Positions 18,327 to 28,835 of a stretch of 64,000 bases of DNA are shown here, in pieces (positions within the stretch are counted from its first letter, which is position 1; each line of letters begins with the position of its first letter). Source of the stretch: Nodosilinea sp. PGN35 (GTDB lineage Bacteria; Cyanobacteriota; Cyanobacteriia; Phormidesmidales; Phormidesmidaceae); assembly GCF_029109325.1 (NCBI RefSeq), contig NZ_JAQKQJ010000024.1:1-64000 (forward strand), written 5' to 3'. Both the position numbers and the translations under genes were made by a program. The notes under the pieces were generated by a model, which did not search any database, was not told where the DNA came from, and saw only the letters and a program-made list of their open reading frames with translations.

Positions 18327-19418
18327 CTACACCGGATGGAAGAAAAACGAGGCTCCGAGAATGGCGAAGGTGGAGAGCAGCAGCACCCCCTCCAGCCAGT
18401 TCGATTTGCCGTCCTGGCTGATCAGGTTGACTACGGCGACGGCGATCACCACGGCGATCGCCTCAAAGGGGCCGAAATTCAAATCCATCGGCTGGCCGAT
18501 CACCTGGCCCACAATTACCAAAATTGGGGCCACCAGCAGCGCCACCAGCAGGCTCGACCCCATGGCGATCGACACCGACAGATCCATATTGTTCTTCACC
18601 GCCATCCGCACGGCGGTGACGTACTCCGCCGCACCGCCCACCAGGGGCAGCAAAATCACCCCGGTAAACAGGTCGGTCAGCCCCAGGCTGTTGGCGGTTT
18701 CTTCCACCGCGCCCACAAAAATTTCTGACTCAATGGCTACGCCGATGGTGGCGGCCAGCAGCACGCCAATCCAGAGCAGCAGGTTGGGCTTTTCCCCTTC
18801 GCCGTGCTCATGCTCACCGTGGGCACCCTCCTGATCGCTCACCCCTACGTCGTAGAGGTAGCTGTGGGTTTTGAGGGAAAACAGCAGCGTCAGCCCGTAG
18901 ACCACAATCATCACCGCCGCTACGGTCAGCGACAGGCGGCTGATGGCGGTCGGCTCCACAATATTTGAGGTGTTGATCACCATGGCGGGCAGCACGATCG
19001 CCGTCACCGCCAGGGCCATAGTGCTGCCGTTGATGCCCGCCACGTTGCGGTTGAACGCCTGCTCTTTGTAGCGCAGCCCGCCAAAGAACATTGAGAGCCC
19101 CAGCACCAGCAGCAGGTTGGCCAAAATCGACCCGGTAATGCTGGCCTTGACAATGTCGATCAGCCCCGCCTTGAGGGCCACCAGCGCAATAATCAGCTCG
19201 GTGGCATTGCCAAATACGGCGTTGATCAACCCCCCCACCGTCGGCCCGGTGACCACCGCTAGCTCTTCGGTGGCGGTACTCAGCCAAATGGCCAGGGGCA
19301 CAATGGCCAGGGCCGACAGCACAAATATAGTTAGGGCACCCCACTCCAGCCGTTCCGCTGCGATCGAGATGGGAATAAACAGCAGCAGACCCAGGGAAAC
19401 GATATTTTTTGTTGACAT
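18327..19418 (-). CDS. cax: Calcium/proton antiporter, CAX family
   Basis: The ATG at 19418 gives a 363-residue protein that starts directly with its first membrane helix (IVSLGLLLFIPISIAAERLE). Eleven or so helices follow. The two inverted alpha-repeats carry the family motif as GGLINAVFGNATELIIALVA (about 65) and LPLVGGAAEYVTAVRMAVKN (about 275); the Glu residues in GNATE and GAAE bind the cation. A central acidic/His loop (GAHGEHEHGEGEK) separates the halves. It should expel Ca2+ using the proton gradient. It is monocistronic. Confidence 0.93.
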   Translation of the reverse strand: MSTKNIVSLGLLLFIPISIAAERLEWGALTIFVLSALAIVPLAIWLSTATEELAVVTGPTVGGLINAVFGNATELIIALVALKAGLIDIVKASITGSILANLLLVLGLSMFFGGLRYKEQAFNRNVAGINGSTMALAVTAIVLPAMVINTSNIVEPTAISRLSLTVAAVMIVVYGLTLLFSLKTHSYLYDVGVSDQEGAHGEHEHGEGEKPNLLLWIGVLLAATIGVAIESEIFVGAVEETANSLGLTDLFTGVILLPLVGGAAEYVTAVRMAVKNNMDLSVSIAMGSSLLVALLVAPILVIVGQVIGQPMDLNFGPFEAIAVVIAVAVVNLISQDGKSNWLEGVLLLSTFAILGASFFFHPV

Positions 19419-19678
19419 GTGGCGTAACCCTATTTTCTTGCCCATTGTCGGTTGAGAGGCTATTCTGTGCAATCACTTGGCTTATTTTTTTGCAAATTCC
19501 CCTCGGCACAGCGTCCCTGACTCAGCCGCAGTGGGATACAGGGGTGTTTACCGCCGAGATGTCGCAGTCAGTACAATAGTGGTCGGAAATACATGTGTTC
19601 AAGGCTGCAAATGAGCGTTGCCTGAGGCACCTTTTTCTTCTGTAGTGATCCCCTGCCCAACAGCCTGAGAATTGACCC

Positions 19679-20056
19679 ATGCAAGCCCTCTTTAAAGCCA
19701 CAGCCGTTGCCGTTGCCCTAGTCGGGCTGACCCTGACCGGCTGCAACAGCCCCGCCGCCCCCGTCGGGAGCGATACCACTACCCCAACTGAGACGACTGC
19801 CGACGACACAGCGGCCACCGCAGAAACGGTTGTATTTAACTGCCCCGGTGGCGAAACCATCACCGCTCAATTTACCGATACCAACGAAGCTATAGTCACC
19901 CTGCCCGATCAAGCGCCCCTCACCCTGCCTGCCGCCGAAGCGGCGTCGGGGGCTCGCTATAGCGATGGCACCACCACCTTCTGGAACAAGGGCACCGAAG
20001 CCATGGTGGAAGTCGATGACGCCGTAGTGCTCTCGGGCTGCCAGGCGCAGCGCTAA
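19679..20056 (+). CDS. MliC-like lipoprotein
   Basis: This 125-residue protein has a lipoprotein signal peptide ending in the lipobox LTGC (Cys about 22), followed by a Thr/Ala-rich linker. Residues about 48-122 form a small beta domain starting VVFNCPGGETITAQFTD and ending AVVLSGCQAQ, with the two Cys expected to pair. SGARYSDGTTTFWNKGTEA matches the conserved patch of the MliC/PliC C-type lysozyme inhibitor family. It would sit on the outer or plasma membrane facing the periplasm. Lysozyme inhibition itself is not proven for cyanobacterial members. Confidence 0.85.
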   Translation: MQALFKATAVAVALVGLTLTGCNSPAAPVGSDTTTPTETTADDTAATAETVVFNCPGGETITAQFTDTNEAIVTLPDQAPLTLPAAEAASGARYSDGTTTFWNKGTEAMVEVDDAVVLSGCQAQR

Positions 20057-20088
20057 ACCCTGGCGGGTCGGGTTGTCTAGACCGCTGG

Positions 20089-20859
20089 CTACCCCGCCAG
20101 CAGCTGCATCATCTGCTCCTGACTGAGAACGCTGCCCACCAGCCGCCGCACGGGTTCTGGCGAAACCTGAATCAAGGTTGGGGTCGCAGCAATATGGGCG
20201 GCCTCGGCTTCGTCGGGGTGGGTAGTTACATCGATCACCTGGAGCGTGTAGGCCCCCGGCAGGGTGGACTCCAGGGTGGAGTACAACAACCGCAGCATTT
20301 TTTCGGTGATGGCGGTTTCGCCGCCGCTGACAAACAGCTTAAAGCAGTGGGGCTGTGGCAGATCGTCTACCGGTACAGGGGGCGGTTCTAGCGCTGGGGG
20401 CTGGGGGGCAGCGATCGCCTGCTCGACCCGCATGACTAAATCGTGGCATTCCCACAGTTGGGGAAAGGTGGACTGGTACGACTCAATCAGCGCCACCGAG
20501 CACTCCTCGGCATTGGTGTAGTTGGGCTGCCACTGCAAACCGCCGAGGTCAAAGAGGGCGTTGAGCAACGGCTGAAACCGCAGGGCACGGGGGTAGGCTT
20601 CGGCCACGGTCACTGGGGTCTGGGTGGTGGCGTCTACCCAGCGGTCTACGGTGGCGGTAAAGCAGGGCAGCAAAAAGTAGGGCGGCTCAGGCAGCCCCAG
20701 GTGGGTCTGGAGCGCGGCGCAGAGATCCAGGTGCCAGTGGGCGCGCTTTTGCTCATCCAGGCAGTAGACACAGTCGCCGCCGGGGGTAAAGAGGGCAATC
20801 CCCTTAAAGCTAGCGGCGACTGAACTAACTGCTGAACCCGCCCCAATGTCGCTAGACAC
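20089..20859 (-). CDS. Protein with C-terminal KaiB-like domain, coupled to pilT
   Basis: The preferred start is the GTG at 20859, which overlaps the pilT stop in GTGTCTAG; the frame is open to 20886. The product has about 256 residues. The N-terminal part has paired Cys (GGDCVYCLDEQKRAHWHLDL) and an aromatic, acidic domain (LNALFDLGGLQWQPNYTNAE). The last 90 residues read FKLFVSGGETAITEKMLRLL, then LQVIDVTTHPDEAEAAHIAA and TPTLIQVSPEPVRRLVGSVL. This is the thioredoxin-like KaiB fold also used by SasA. It is not KaiB itself, which is only about 100 residues. The tight overlap with pilT suggests a role in regulating pili or motility; a link to the clock is inference. Confidence 0.85.
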   Translation of the reverse strand: MSSDIGAGSAVSSVAASFKGIALFTPGGDCVYCLDEQKRAHWHLDLCAALQTHLGLPEPPYFLLPCFTATVDRWVDATTQTPVTVAEAYPRALRFQPLLNALFDLGGLQWQPNYTNAEECSVALIESYQSTFPQLWECHDLVMRVEQAIAAPQPPALEPPPVPVDDLPQPHCFKLFVSGGETAITEKMLRLLYSTLESTLPGAYTLQVIDVTTHPDEAEAAHIAATPTLIQVSPEPVRRLVGSVLSQEQMMQLLAG

Positions 20860-22255
20860 GGCCGCGCAGCATTTGGGCCATCTCATTTTGCTTGGGCGAC
20901 ATTTCCAGCGCCGTCTCCTCGGTAATGCGCCCCGACTCGTAGAGGGCGTAGAGCGACTGGTTCATGGTGCACATGCCGTCAAAGGTACATTTGGGAATCA
21001 GCGCCTCGACCTCGTCGAGCTGGCCCCGCAGAATGTAGTCTTTGATGGCGTCGGTGTTGATGAGGATGTCGTGGAAGGCGGCCCGCTTGCCGTCGGTGGT
21101 GCGGCAGAGGCCCTGGGCAATGACGGCTACCAGCGACTCCGCCAGGGAGACTCGCACCGGAGCCTGCTGCTCGGGTTCGTAGAGGTTGAGAATCCGCTCT
21201 ACGGTTTTGACGGCGCTGTTGGTGTGCAGGGTACCCATGACCAGGTGACCGGTCTGGGCCGCTTTGAGGGCGGTGTTGACGGTTTCTTTGTCCCGCATTT
21301 CACCCACCAGAATGATGTCCGGGTCTTCCCGCAGGGAGGCCTTGAGGGCGTTGTCGAACTTCTGGGTGTGCATGCCGACTTCCCGCTGTTTGATCAGCGA
21401 TCGCCGACTGGTGTGCACAAATTCCACCGGGTCTTCGATGGTGATGATGTTCTTAGGCATCTCCGTGTTGACGTAGTCAATCATCGCCGCCATGGTGGTC
21501 GATTTACCCGAACCCGTCGGCCCGGTCACCAGCACCAGCCCTTTGTGGTAGTGGCACACATCGCGAAAGATCGGCGAGAACCCCAGCTGGTCAAGGGTAA
21601 GAATTTTCACCGGAATCAGACGCAGCACCATGGCCGGGCCGCGCAGGGAGTCGAAAATGTTGATCCGGATGCGGGTGAAGTCGTACTGCGCAGCCCCGTC
21701 AAAGTCGAGGGTTTGACGAAACTCCTGAATTTCGTCGGGCTTGAGAATTTCTTCGAGCCAGGCGTAGAAGGTGGCTTCGTCGGTGACGGGGTACTCGGTG
21801 GGGGAAATGTCGCCGCGATCGCGGAAGCGCGGAATCTCACCCACTCCCAGGTGAATGTCGGAGAAACCCTTGTCGAAGGCCTCGCGTACGATTTTCTCCA
21901 GGGTCAGGCCGCTGCTCACCTTGAGGGTTTCTGCCGCCCTGGGCATGGGGGGTGGCGAGGCCGGGCGGTGGCGCGCCTGACCCGGGGCCGGAGCCCCCTG
22001 GGCGACTGGCGGGGCTGCTGCTGCCGGCTGAGTCGCCGCTGGAGCCTGGCTTGGTGCCGGGCGAGCTGACGCCTGGCCCGCCGCCGCCTGGGCGGCGGCC
22101 TGACCGGCGGCGCGGGCCGCCGCCTGGGCACGGGCCTGGGCTGAGGCCTGGGCCTGGGCCGCTGTTTGTGGAGGTCTGGGGGGAGGCGGCGGTGCGGGTT
22201 GGGCCCCGGGGGCGTTGGGTAACTCAGCCATAAAAGGGTTCTCCATGTTCTCCAT
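20852..22255 (-). CDS. pilT: Type IV pilus retraction ATPase PilT
   Basis: This is a 467-residue protein. Residues 1-100 are Ala/Pro/Gln-rich and disordered (APPPPPRPPQTAAQAQASAQ), longer than in most PilT. The ATPase part has DIHLGVGEIPRFRDRGDISP, Walker A GPTGSGKSTTMAAMIDYVN near 248, the Asp box IITIEDPVEFVH, Walker B DPDIILVGEMRD near 315, and the His box TGHLVMGTLHTNSAVKT. It depolymerises pilin fibres to drive twitching and DNA uptake at the cytoplasmic face. pilB and pilC are not in the window. The downstream KaiB-like gene overlaps its stop. Confidence 0.95.
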   Translation of the reverse strand: MENMENPFMAELPNAPGAQPAPPPPPRPPQTAAQAQASAQARAQAAARAAGQAAAQAAAGQASARPAPSQAPAATQPAAAAPPVAQGAPAPGQARHRPASPPPMPRAAETLKVSSGLTLEKIVREAFDKGFSDIHLGVGEIPRFRDRGDISPTEYPVTDEATFYAWLEEILKPDEIQEFRQTLDFDGAAQYDFTRIRINIFDSLRGPAMVLRLIPVKILTLDQLGFSPIFRDVCHYHKGLVLVTGPTGSGKSTTMAAMIDYVNTEMPKNIITIEDPVEFVHTSRRSLIKQREVGMHTQKFDNALKASLREDPDIILVGEMRDKETVNTALKAAQTGHLVMGTLHTNSAVKTVERILNLYEPEQQAPVRVSLAESLVAVIAQGLCRTTDGKRAAFHDILINTDAIKDYILRGQLDEVEALIPKCTFDGMCTMNQSLYALYESGRITEETALEMSPKQNEMAQMLRGRV

Positions 22256-22467
22256 GATGGACTCGACAGCGACAGGTACGACAGTTGGGCCGGGGCCGGG
22301 CAGCCCGTTTACCCACGGAATACAGTCAGGTTGCCCACATTGGGTTCAGAAGTTAGCCCGCCCGTCACTCCCGGCGATGGCCTGACAGAACAGGGCGATC
22401 GCAGTGTCTACCGGGATGGCTATAACCCCTGAGTATACAACCTGTGCCCAATTAGCTCATTAACGCC

Positions 22468-23697
22468 CTAGCTCATCAGGGTGCGGCCCAGCAGGTGGCC
22501 GTGGCTAAAGACCGATCGCATCAGCCCCCAGCGCACGGGGTTAGGAGCGCGGCCAAACAGGCCCACCATAGCTTGTACTACCTCCGGCAGCGAGAGATTG
22601 TCGGCCAAAAAACCCGCCCAGTCGTCGGTGGGCAGGTTAAAGAAAGCATCGAAGAACTGGTGCAGCTGCGGCGCATCAAAGGCCATCAAATTTTCGAGGC
22701 CAAACAGGTAGAGGTAGTGCTTGCGGACGCGATCGGCGGGCCAGAGGGCTTGCCAGGCTTGGTTGGCCACCTGGTCAGAGGTTGTGGAGGATGAGCTGAG
22801 GGCGGTGGCGATCGCCTTCGCCAGAGTCGGCCCCCGCCGCAGCAGTGCCCCCACCATATACCCCGAAGCCGGGTGCACCATACTCGCCGCCCCGCCAAAG
22901 CCCACCACCCGCTGGGTAAAATCGGGCAGCGGCTGATTCATGGGAAACAGGCACCGCTCGACGTGGTGAACATCTTTGACCTCAATACCTCGATAGTTCA
23001 AGCGCTGGTGCAGGCGCTGGCTCAAGGTCTCCATCGCGATCGCCGGGTGGTGGGCCAGCGAGGTCTCCTCCACAAAGTACACCCCGTCGCCCAGATCCAT
23101 TGCGTAGAGGAAGGTCGGCGGGTCTTGGCTCTGGGCCGGCGTAAGATGGTCATCGCGAAAGTCCATCAGCACCATCTGTTGGGGATCCGTGGGGGGCAGA
23201 GAAAATTGCCCCACGATGCCGTAGGCCGCCTGAAACGACAGCTCCGCAGACTTGGGACGCCGCACCAGCGCCGCCTGATGGCCCGTGGCATCGACCACCA
23301 GCCGGGCCGTCAACACCTCTCCCGCCTCGGTTGTGACCTGGGTATGGGTCGGCCAGTGCTCAATTTGCACCGCTTTGCCCCGATGCCAGCAAACTCGCTG
23401 CTGCTCCGCCTGACTTAGCCAGTGGGTTTGGAGCCGATCCTTATCCAGCAACCCATACTCGCGGTGCAGGGGCACCGGGCCGCTGTTGACATGCACCACG
23501 CAGTCTTTCCAACGGTGCTCCAAAAACGGCTCCAGCCCTACATCTTCGAGTTCATCCACCCAGATGCCGTAGGTGTTGGGCCAGGGGTGCGCCGGGTCGG
23601 CCAGGGCCAGCCCCTGTACCGATAGCCCCGCCTCTACCAGGGCCGCCACCAGCGACAGCCCCGCTGGCCCGGCCCCAACGACCAACACATCCTGCAT
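22468..23697 (-). CDS. crtL: Lycopene cyclase, CrtL type
   Basis: The ATG at 23697 starts the protein (409 residues) directly before the dinucleotide-binding motif DVLVVGAGPAGLSLVAAL; a GTG five codons upstream is the alternative. PNTYGIWVDELEDVGLE is the CrtL family motif. Later landmarks are RLVVDATGHQAALV, VYFVEETSLAHHP and GFGGAASMVHPASGYMVGAL. It is a FAD/NAD(P)H-dependent cyclase that closes beta-rings on lycopene to make beta-carotene. Sequence alone does not tell beta- from epsilon-cyclase; beta is the default for a single copy. The start region is divergent from a PrsW-like gene 92 bases away. Confidence 0.92.
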   Translation of the reverse strand: MQDVLVVGAGPAGLSLVAALVEAGLSVQGLALADPAHPWPNTYGIWVDELEDVGLEPFLEHRWKDCVVHVNSGPVPLHREYGLLDKDRLQTHWLSQAEQQRVCWHRGKAVQIEHWPTHTQVTTEAGEVLTARLVVDATGHQAALVRRPKSAELSFQAAYGIVGQFSLPPTDPQQMVLMDFRDDHLTPAQSQDPPTFLYAMDLGDGVYFVEETSLAHHPAIAMETLSQRLHQRLNYRGIEVKDVHHVERCLFPMNQPLPDFTQRVVGFGGAASMVHPASGYMVGALLRRGPTLAKAIATALSSSSTTSDQVANQAWQALWPADRVRKHYLYLFGLENLMAFDAPQLHQFFDAFFNLPTDDWAGFLADNLSLPEVVQAMVGLFGRAPNPVRWGLMRSVFSHGHLLGRTLMS

Positions 23698-23788
23698 GAA
23701 CTTGCCCGCCACCTCGTTTGCCGTGAACCCCTATCTTACAAAGATTGCGGTCGTTGTATCATTCAGAGGCGATTTACCCTGGCTGCCC

Positions 23789-24529
23789 ATGGCGAACCTT
23801 GCAAGCGATCCCAACCTGCTGGCTACGGCGGTAGGCATTGTGGCCTTGGGCTTAGCGCCTCTGGCATTCTTGCTGTGGTTTTTCTACACCCGAGACAAGC
23901 TCAACCCCGAGCCTCGCGGGCTGGTGCTGAGAATTTTTGGTCTGGGGATTTTGGCGTTCGTGCCGGTGTTTTTGGTGCGGCAGTTTGTTCCCCTACCGGC
24001 CTGGTTGATGGCGGTGGTAGTGGTACCCGTGCTGGCCGAGCTAGCAAAATTTTGGGTGGTAAAGGCGGGCATTTACAATCATCCCGAGTTTGACGAACCC
24101 GTAGACGGCATTATTTTTGCTGCCGCCGCTGGTCTCGGTTTTGCCACCCTGGAGGTGATAGGCTCCATGCTCTACGCCTACTTTGCCGTGGCGCGGTTAG
24201 GGGTACCGGGGAGCGCCTGGGCTGCCGCCTGGCCCGCCGTGCTCAGCATGTTTGCCCTGCGAGGGCTGCTGGCCGGGCCAGGCCACGCCCTGTGGTCGTC
24301 GCTGTGGGGTTATTGCCTGGGGGTGGCCAAGTTTTCTGCCGCCGATCGAGGTGGACTGGTGCGCAACGGGCTGATGGCAGCGATGCTATCCCATGCTGCC
24401 TTTAATGCCCTGGCGCTGGAGTCGAGCTGGTGGCTCAACCGGGTGGGTTTGGTGCTGGTGATTGCGGTGCTGTGGTTTGTGGTCATGCGCTGCCTGGGCT
24501 ATGCCCTGGCCCTGACGCCAAAGGATTAG
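23789..24529 (+). CDS. PrsW-family intramembrane metalloprotease
   Basis: The start was placed at ATG 23789, giving 246 residues and about seven membrane helices; the frame is open further upstream but that part is antisense to crtL. FYTRDKLNPEPRGLVLRIF is the typical PrsW loop after helix 1. VPVLAELAKFWVVKAGIY, FDEPVDGIIFAAAAGLGFAT, GPGHALWSSLWGYCLG and LSHAAFNALA carry the Glu and His residues expected to hold zinc. Family members can cleave anti-sigma factors, but cyanobacterial substrates are unknown. A strong hairpin follows the stop. Confidence 0.88.
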   Translation: MANLASDPNLLATAVGIVALGLAPLAFLLWFFYTRDKLNPEPRGLVLRIFGLGILAFVPVFLVRQFVPLPAWLMAVVVVPVLAELAKFWVVKAGIYNHPEFDEPVDGIIFAAAAGLGFATLEVIGSMLYAYFAVARLGVPGSAWAAAWPAVLSMFALRGLLAGPGHALWSSLWGYCLGVAKFSAADRGGLVRNGLMAAMLSHAAFNALALESSWWLNRVGLVLVIAVLWFVVMRCLGYALALTPKD

Positions 24530-24565
24530 AAAACCGTTGTAGCGTTTCAACGTTACAACGGTTTT
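24530..24565. terminator. Bidirectional hairpin terminator between convergent genes
   Basis: AAAACCGTTGTA and TACAACGGTTTT form twelve perfect base pairs, with an inner CGTT-tc-AACG stem. T runs exist on both strands at the stem base. It sits immediately after the PrsW gene and just downstream of apt, which point toward each other. Confidence 0.9.
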
Positions 24566-24570
24566 GATGG

Positions 24571-25083
24571 TCAGTACTGCAACAGGACGGTAACAGGCAC
24601 ATCGGGGAGCTTGGTGCGGCCCTCTAAGCCCACAAGCTCAATGACAAAGCCGTACCCGGCAACGGTGCAACCGGTTTGCTCGATCAGCTGGGCGGTGGCC
24701 GCAGCGGTACCCCCGGTGGCGATCAGATCGTCAATAATCAGCACCCGACTGCCCGGCGGAAAGGCGTCTTGGTGCAGTTCGAGGGTATCGTTGCCGTACT
24801 CCAGCGCGTAGCTGGCGGTGTGCACGGCAGCGGGCAGTTTGCCGGGCTTGCGGACGGGGGCAAAGCCAATGCCCATTTTGTAGGCCAGGGGCATACCAAA
24901 GATAAAGCCCCGCGACTCAATCCCCACGATGTAGTCGGGACGATACTCGACCACCTGTTCGGCAAAGGCGTCAATACTGTACTGCATGGCGTCGGCACTA
25001 CCCAGCAGGGGCGTAATGTCGCGAAACAAAATGCCGGGCTTAGGAAAGTCGGGAATTTCGCGGATGTGGGCTTTGAGATCCAT
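24571..25083 (-). CDS. apt: Adenine phosphoribosyltransferase
   Basis: This 170-residue cytosolic enzyme salvages adenine to AMP with PRPP. The N-terminus MDLKAHIREIPDFPKPGILF with RDITPLLGSADAM is the Apt signature. The PRPP-binding loop is RVLIIDDLIATGGTAAA (about 120-136). YIVGIESRGFIFGMPLAYKM is the second conserved block. Length is typical. It shares a hairpin terminator with the convergent PrsW gene. Confidence 0.96.
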   Translation of the reverse strand: MDLKAHIREIPDFPKPGILFRDITPLLGSADAMQYSIDAFAEQVVEYRPDYIVGIESRGFIFGMPLAYKMGIGFAPVRKPGKLPAAVHTASYALEYGNDTLELHQDAFPPGSRVLIIDDLIATGGTAAATAQLIEQTGCTVAGYGFVIELVGLEGRTKLPDVPVTVLLQY

Positions 25084-25152
25084 TGCTGCTGCGGGTTAAG
25101 GGCGTTGTTATGGTAGCACCGTGGGGGATGGGGGAGTGGAAGAGGTGATGGG

Positions 25153-26403
25153 CTAGCGTCGGGTGGTAGAAAAGTTGTCGAACCAGCCGCGTTTCCAGAA
25201 GAAGTAGATTTGCAGGGCCGCAATGATGGCCATGACCGCCAGACAGATGACGTAGCCCCAGTACCATTCCAGCTCGGGCATGTTAAAGGGTGAATCCTCA
25301 GTGTCAAAGTTCATGCCGTAGATACCGGCAATGAACGTCAGGGGAATAAAAATGGAGGAAATGACCGTCAGCAGTTTCATCACCTCATTCATGCGGTTGT
25401 TGATGGAGGAGAGGTAGACATCCATCAGGCTGGAGGCGATCTCGCGGTAGTTTTCAATGATATCGACCACCTGCACGATGTGGTCATAGACATCTTGCAG
25501 GTAGACGCGCACCTCCTGGCTGATCAATTCGTCGCTGTCGCGAATCAGGCTGTTGATCACGCTGCGCTGGGGCCAGATATAGCGCCGCAGCTTCATCAGC
25601 GCCCGGCGCATGCGGTGGATTTTTTCGATGGTGCGGCTGGTGGGGTTGGCAACGACCTCTTCTTCTAGTTCTTCGAGGGTTTCGCCAATCACTTCTAGCA
25701 CGGGGAAAAAACTATCGACGATGGTGTCGAGCAGGGCGTAGGCCAGGTAGTCGGAGCCCTGACGGCGAATAATGCCAGTGCCGCGACGAATGCGATCGCG
25801 CACCGGATCAAACGAGTCCCACTCGGGTTCTTCCTGAAAGGTGGCCAAAAACTGTTGACCCAGCACAAAGCTCACCTGCTCGCTGGCAACTCCAGAGCCC
25901 GTGGCCTTGGGCCGCACCATCTGCATGATGACCAAAATTTTGTCGTCATAAAAGTCGATCTTGGGGCGGTGGGGCACGTTGACAATGTCTTCCAACATCA
26001 GCGGATGAAACCCCAGGGTTTGACTCATCTCCACCAGGGTAGTCTCGGTGCCCAGGCCGCGGGCATCAATCCAGTTGACGTTTTGGGGTTCCCCAATGGT
26101 GCGACATTCTTCGGGATGGTCAATGGTGGCCCTGTGCACTGCCTCCGGGCCGTAGCTAATTAAAAAGAGTTCCGTCGGCAAAGCATCTTGAGGAATGCGG
26201 AGGGTGCCGGGCAGTGCTCCGGGGGGCGAGTAGCTGAAGTCCACTAAAACGTCGTTCCCACTGTCGTCTGCGGCGAGATGGCAATGGGGCCCCTGGGGCT
26301 CTGGGGGCTGGGGCTCAACTGTCCTCGATTTGCCCTGCCGCATGACAGACGGGGGAAGAGAAGGCTGCCCAGGGGTTTCCGACTTGAGGTTGCGCCGCGC
26401 CAT
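25153..26403 (-). CDS. corA: Magnesium/cobalt transporter CorA
   Basis: The ATG at 26403 gives 416 residues; the open frame runs 17 codons further upstream but lacks a ribosome site. The large N-terminal cytosolic domain contains VNWIDARGLGTETTLVEMSQ and FHPLMLEDIVNVPHRPKIDF. A long helix follows, then two C-terminal membrane helices. The first ends in the selectivity motif GMN (FIAGIYGMNFDTEDSPFNMP), and the second is YWGYVICLAVMAIIAALQIY. The pentamer carries Mg2+ (or Co2+/Ni2+) into the cell. It lies 99 bases downstream of groEL, separated by a hairpin. Confidence 0.95.
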   Translation of the reverse strand: MARRNLKSETPGQPSLPPSVMRQGKSRTVEPQPPEPQGPHCHLAADDSGNDVLVDFSYSPPGALPGTLRIPQDALPTELFLISYGPEAVHRATIDHPEECRTIGEPQNVNWIDARGLGTETTLVEMSQTLGFHPLMLEDIVNVPHRPKIDFYDDKILVIMQMVRPKATGSGVASEQVSFVLGQQFLATFQEEPEWDSFDPVRDRIRRGTGIIRRQGSDYLAYALLDTIVDSFFPVLEVIGETLEELEEEVVANPTSRTIEKIHRMRRALMKLRRYIWPQRSVINSLIRDSDELISQEVRVYLQDVYDHIVQVVDIIENYREIASSLMDVYLSSINNRMNEVMKLLTVISSIFIPLTFIAGIYGMNFDTEDSPFNMPELEWYWGYVICLAVMAIIAALQIYFFWKRGWFDNFSTTRR

Positions 26404-26438
26404 GGGATTGGGTTCCAAATTTTCGTTATTTAAAGCAT

Positions 26439-26464
26439 AGGGGCACAGCCGCAACTGTGCCCCT
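26439..26464. terminator. Hairpin after groEL, also a dispersed GGGGCACAG repeat
   Basis: AGGGGCACAG and CTGTGCCCCT pair perfectly over ten bases around a six-base loop, just beyond the groEL stop on the minus strand. A related element is found at 34948-34978, so this terminator appears to be one copy of a dispersed palindrome family. Confidence 0.75.
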
Positions 26465-26501
26465 GGAGGTCAAGCATTTATAGAGACTGAGGTGCTACAG
26501 G

Positions 26502-28193
<1,692 letters not shown>

Positions 28194-28223
28194 GTCCTGT
28201 CTTTCAGCTCTCCAGAGACAAAC

Positions 28224-28250
28224 TTAGCACTCGCTAGGCCAGAGTGCTAA
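28224..28250. promoter_or_regulatory. CIRCE operator (HrcA-binding site) of groEL
   Basis: TTAGCACTC, nine spacer bases and GAGTGCTAA match the CIRCE consensus perfectly. It lies 30-57 bases upstream of the groEL start codon, where bound HrcA would block the promoter or transcript start. Confidence 0.97.
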
Positions 28251-28524
28251 CCTTGTCAGATTACCGCTGCCAGCGACCGCCGGTAAGTCGCAATAACCGA
28301 CCCTCTACGACAGGGAACGCAAATTTTTTCAGCACTACGGTTGTACTTCCGGCGTGCTTCTAGTACGGTAATGCTGCGGGGAATGATTCTAGTCGGGGAA
28401 AAGAGGAGTTGCAGCTCCTCAGATCCCCTAATCGTCCCACCTTAAGCACGGTTAAGCTGCGACGACTAGGCTCATTCTAAGCTTGGTCTCTTGCTTCACC
28501 ACACCGAGGGATCTGGATAGTTCC

Positions 28525-28546
28525 CCGTTTTCTTTACCGAAAACGG
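28525..28546 (+). promoter_or_regulatory. Hairpin overlapping the ribosome-binding site of the following small gene
   Basis: CCGTTTTC, loop TTTACC and GAAAACGG pair perfectly over eight bases. The right arm contains the first bases of the CGGAG Shine-Dalgarno sequence (28544-28548) of the gene that starts at 28557. The arrangement could mask translation initiation. The preceding leader (28251-28524) has another GAGGAG/CTCCTC stem but no ORF. Confidence 0.55.
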
Positions 28547-28556
28547 AGTGACCCGT

Positions 28557-28796
28557 ATGTTTCAAGACTCTGACGCAGAGGGCATGGCCCCTGCCCCGTT
28601 TACCCTACCCACCTACCGCCAAGAAACCCTGCGCCATATTTTGCTCGGCGACTATGCCGCGCTGATAGAGGCCATTAACCAGATGGCAGCGCTGGGCTAC
28701 TGCGACAGAATCGCCTGGTCAGACCCCATACCCACAGGCCGCAGCGGCGAATACCTCAGCGTCATGACCCGCAGACGAGGAGTGACAACTGGCTAA
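28557..28796 (+). CDS. Small conserved-looking protein of unknown function
   Basis: The ATG at 28557 has CGGAG eight bases upstream; a GTG at 28548 in the same frame is the weaker choice. The 79-residue product has no membrane segment. TLPTYRQETLRHILLGDYAA and LIEAINQMAALGYCDRIAWS form helices, followed by a basic tail. I do not recognise a named domain. It is divergent from groEL and is followed by a strong hairpin, so it appears to be a real monocistronic gene with a long, structured leader. Confidence 0.7.
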   Translation: MFQDSDAEGMAPAPFTLPTYRQETLRHILLGDYAALIEAINQMAALGYCDRIAWSDPIPTGRSGEYLSVMTRRRGVTTG

Positions 28797-28805
28797 ATAG
28801 CAAAG

Positions 28806-28835
28806 GCCCCAGAATTTTTTGAAAAATTCTGGGGC
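28806..28835 (+). terminator. Hairpin terminator after the small gene
   Basis: GCCCCAGAATTTTT and AAAAATTCTGGGGC are a perfect 14-base inverted repeat with a two-base centre, ten bases after the stop codon. It resembles a factor-independent terminator although the downstream T run is interrupted (CTTCACTTT). Confidence 0.8.

Noticed and set aside
20846..22069. 407-codon forward frame opposite pilT
   Set aside because: It is antisense to the PilT ATPase with all Walker and His/Asp box motifs.
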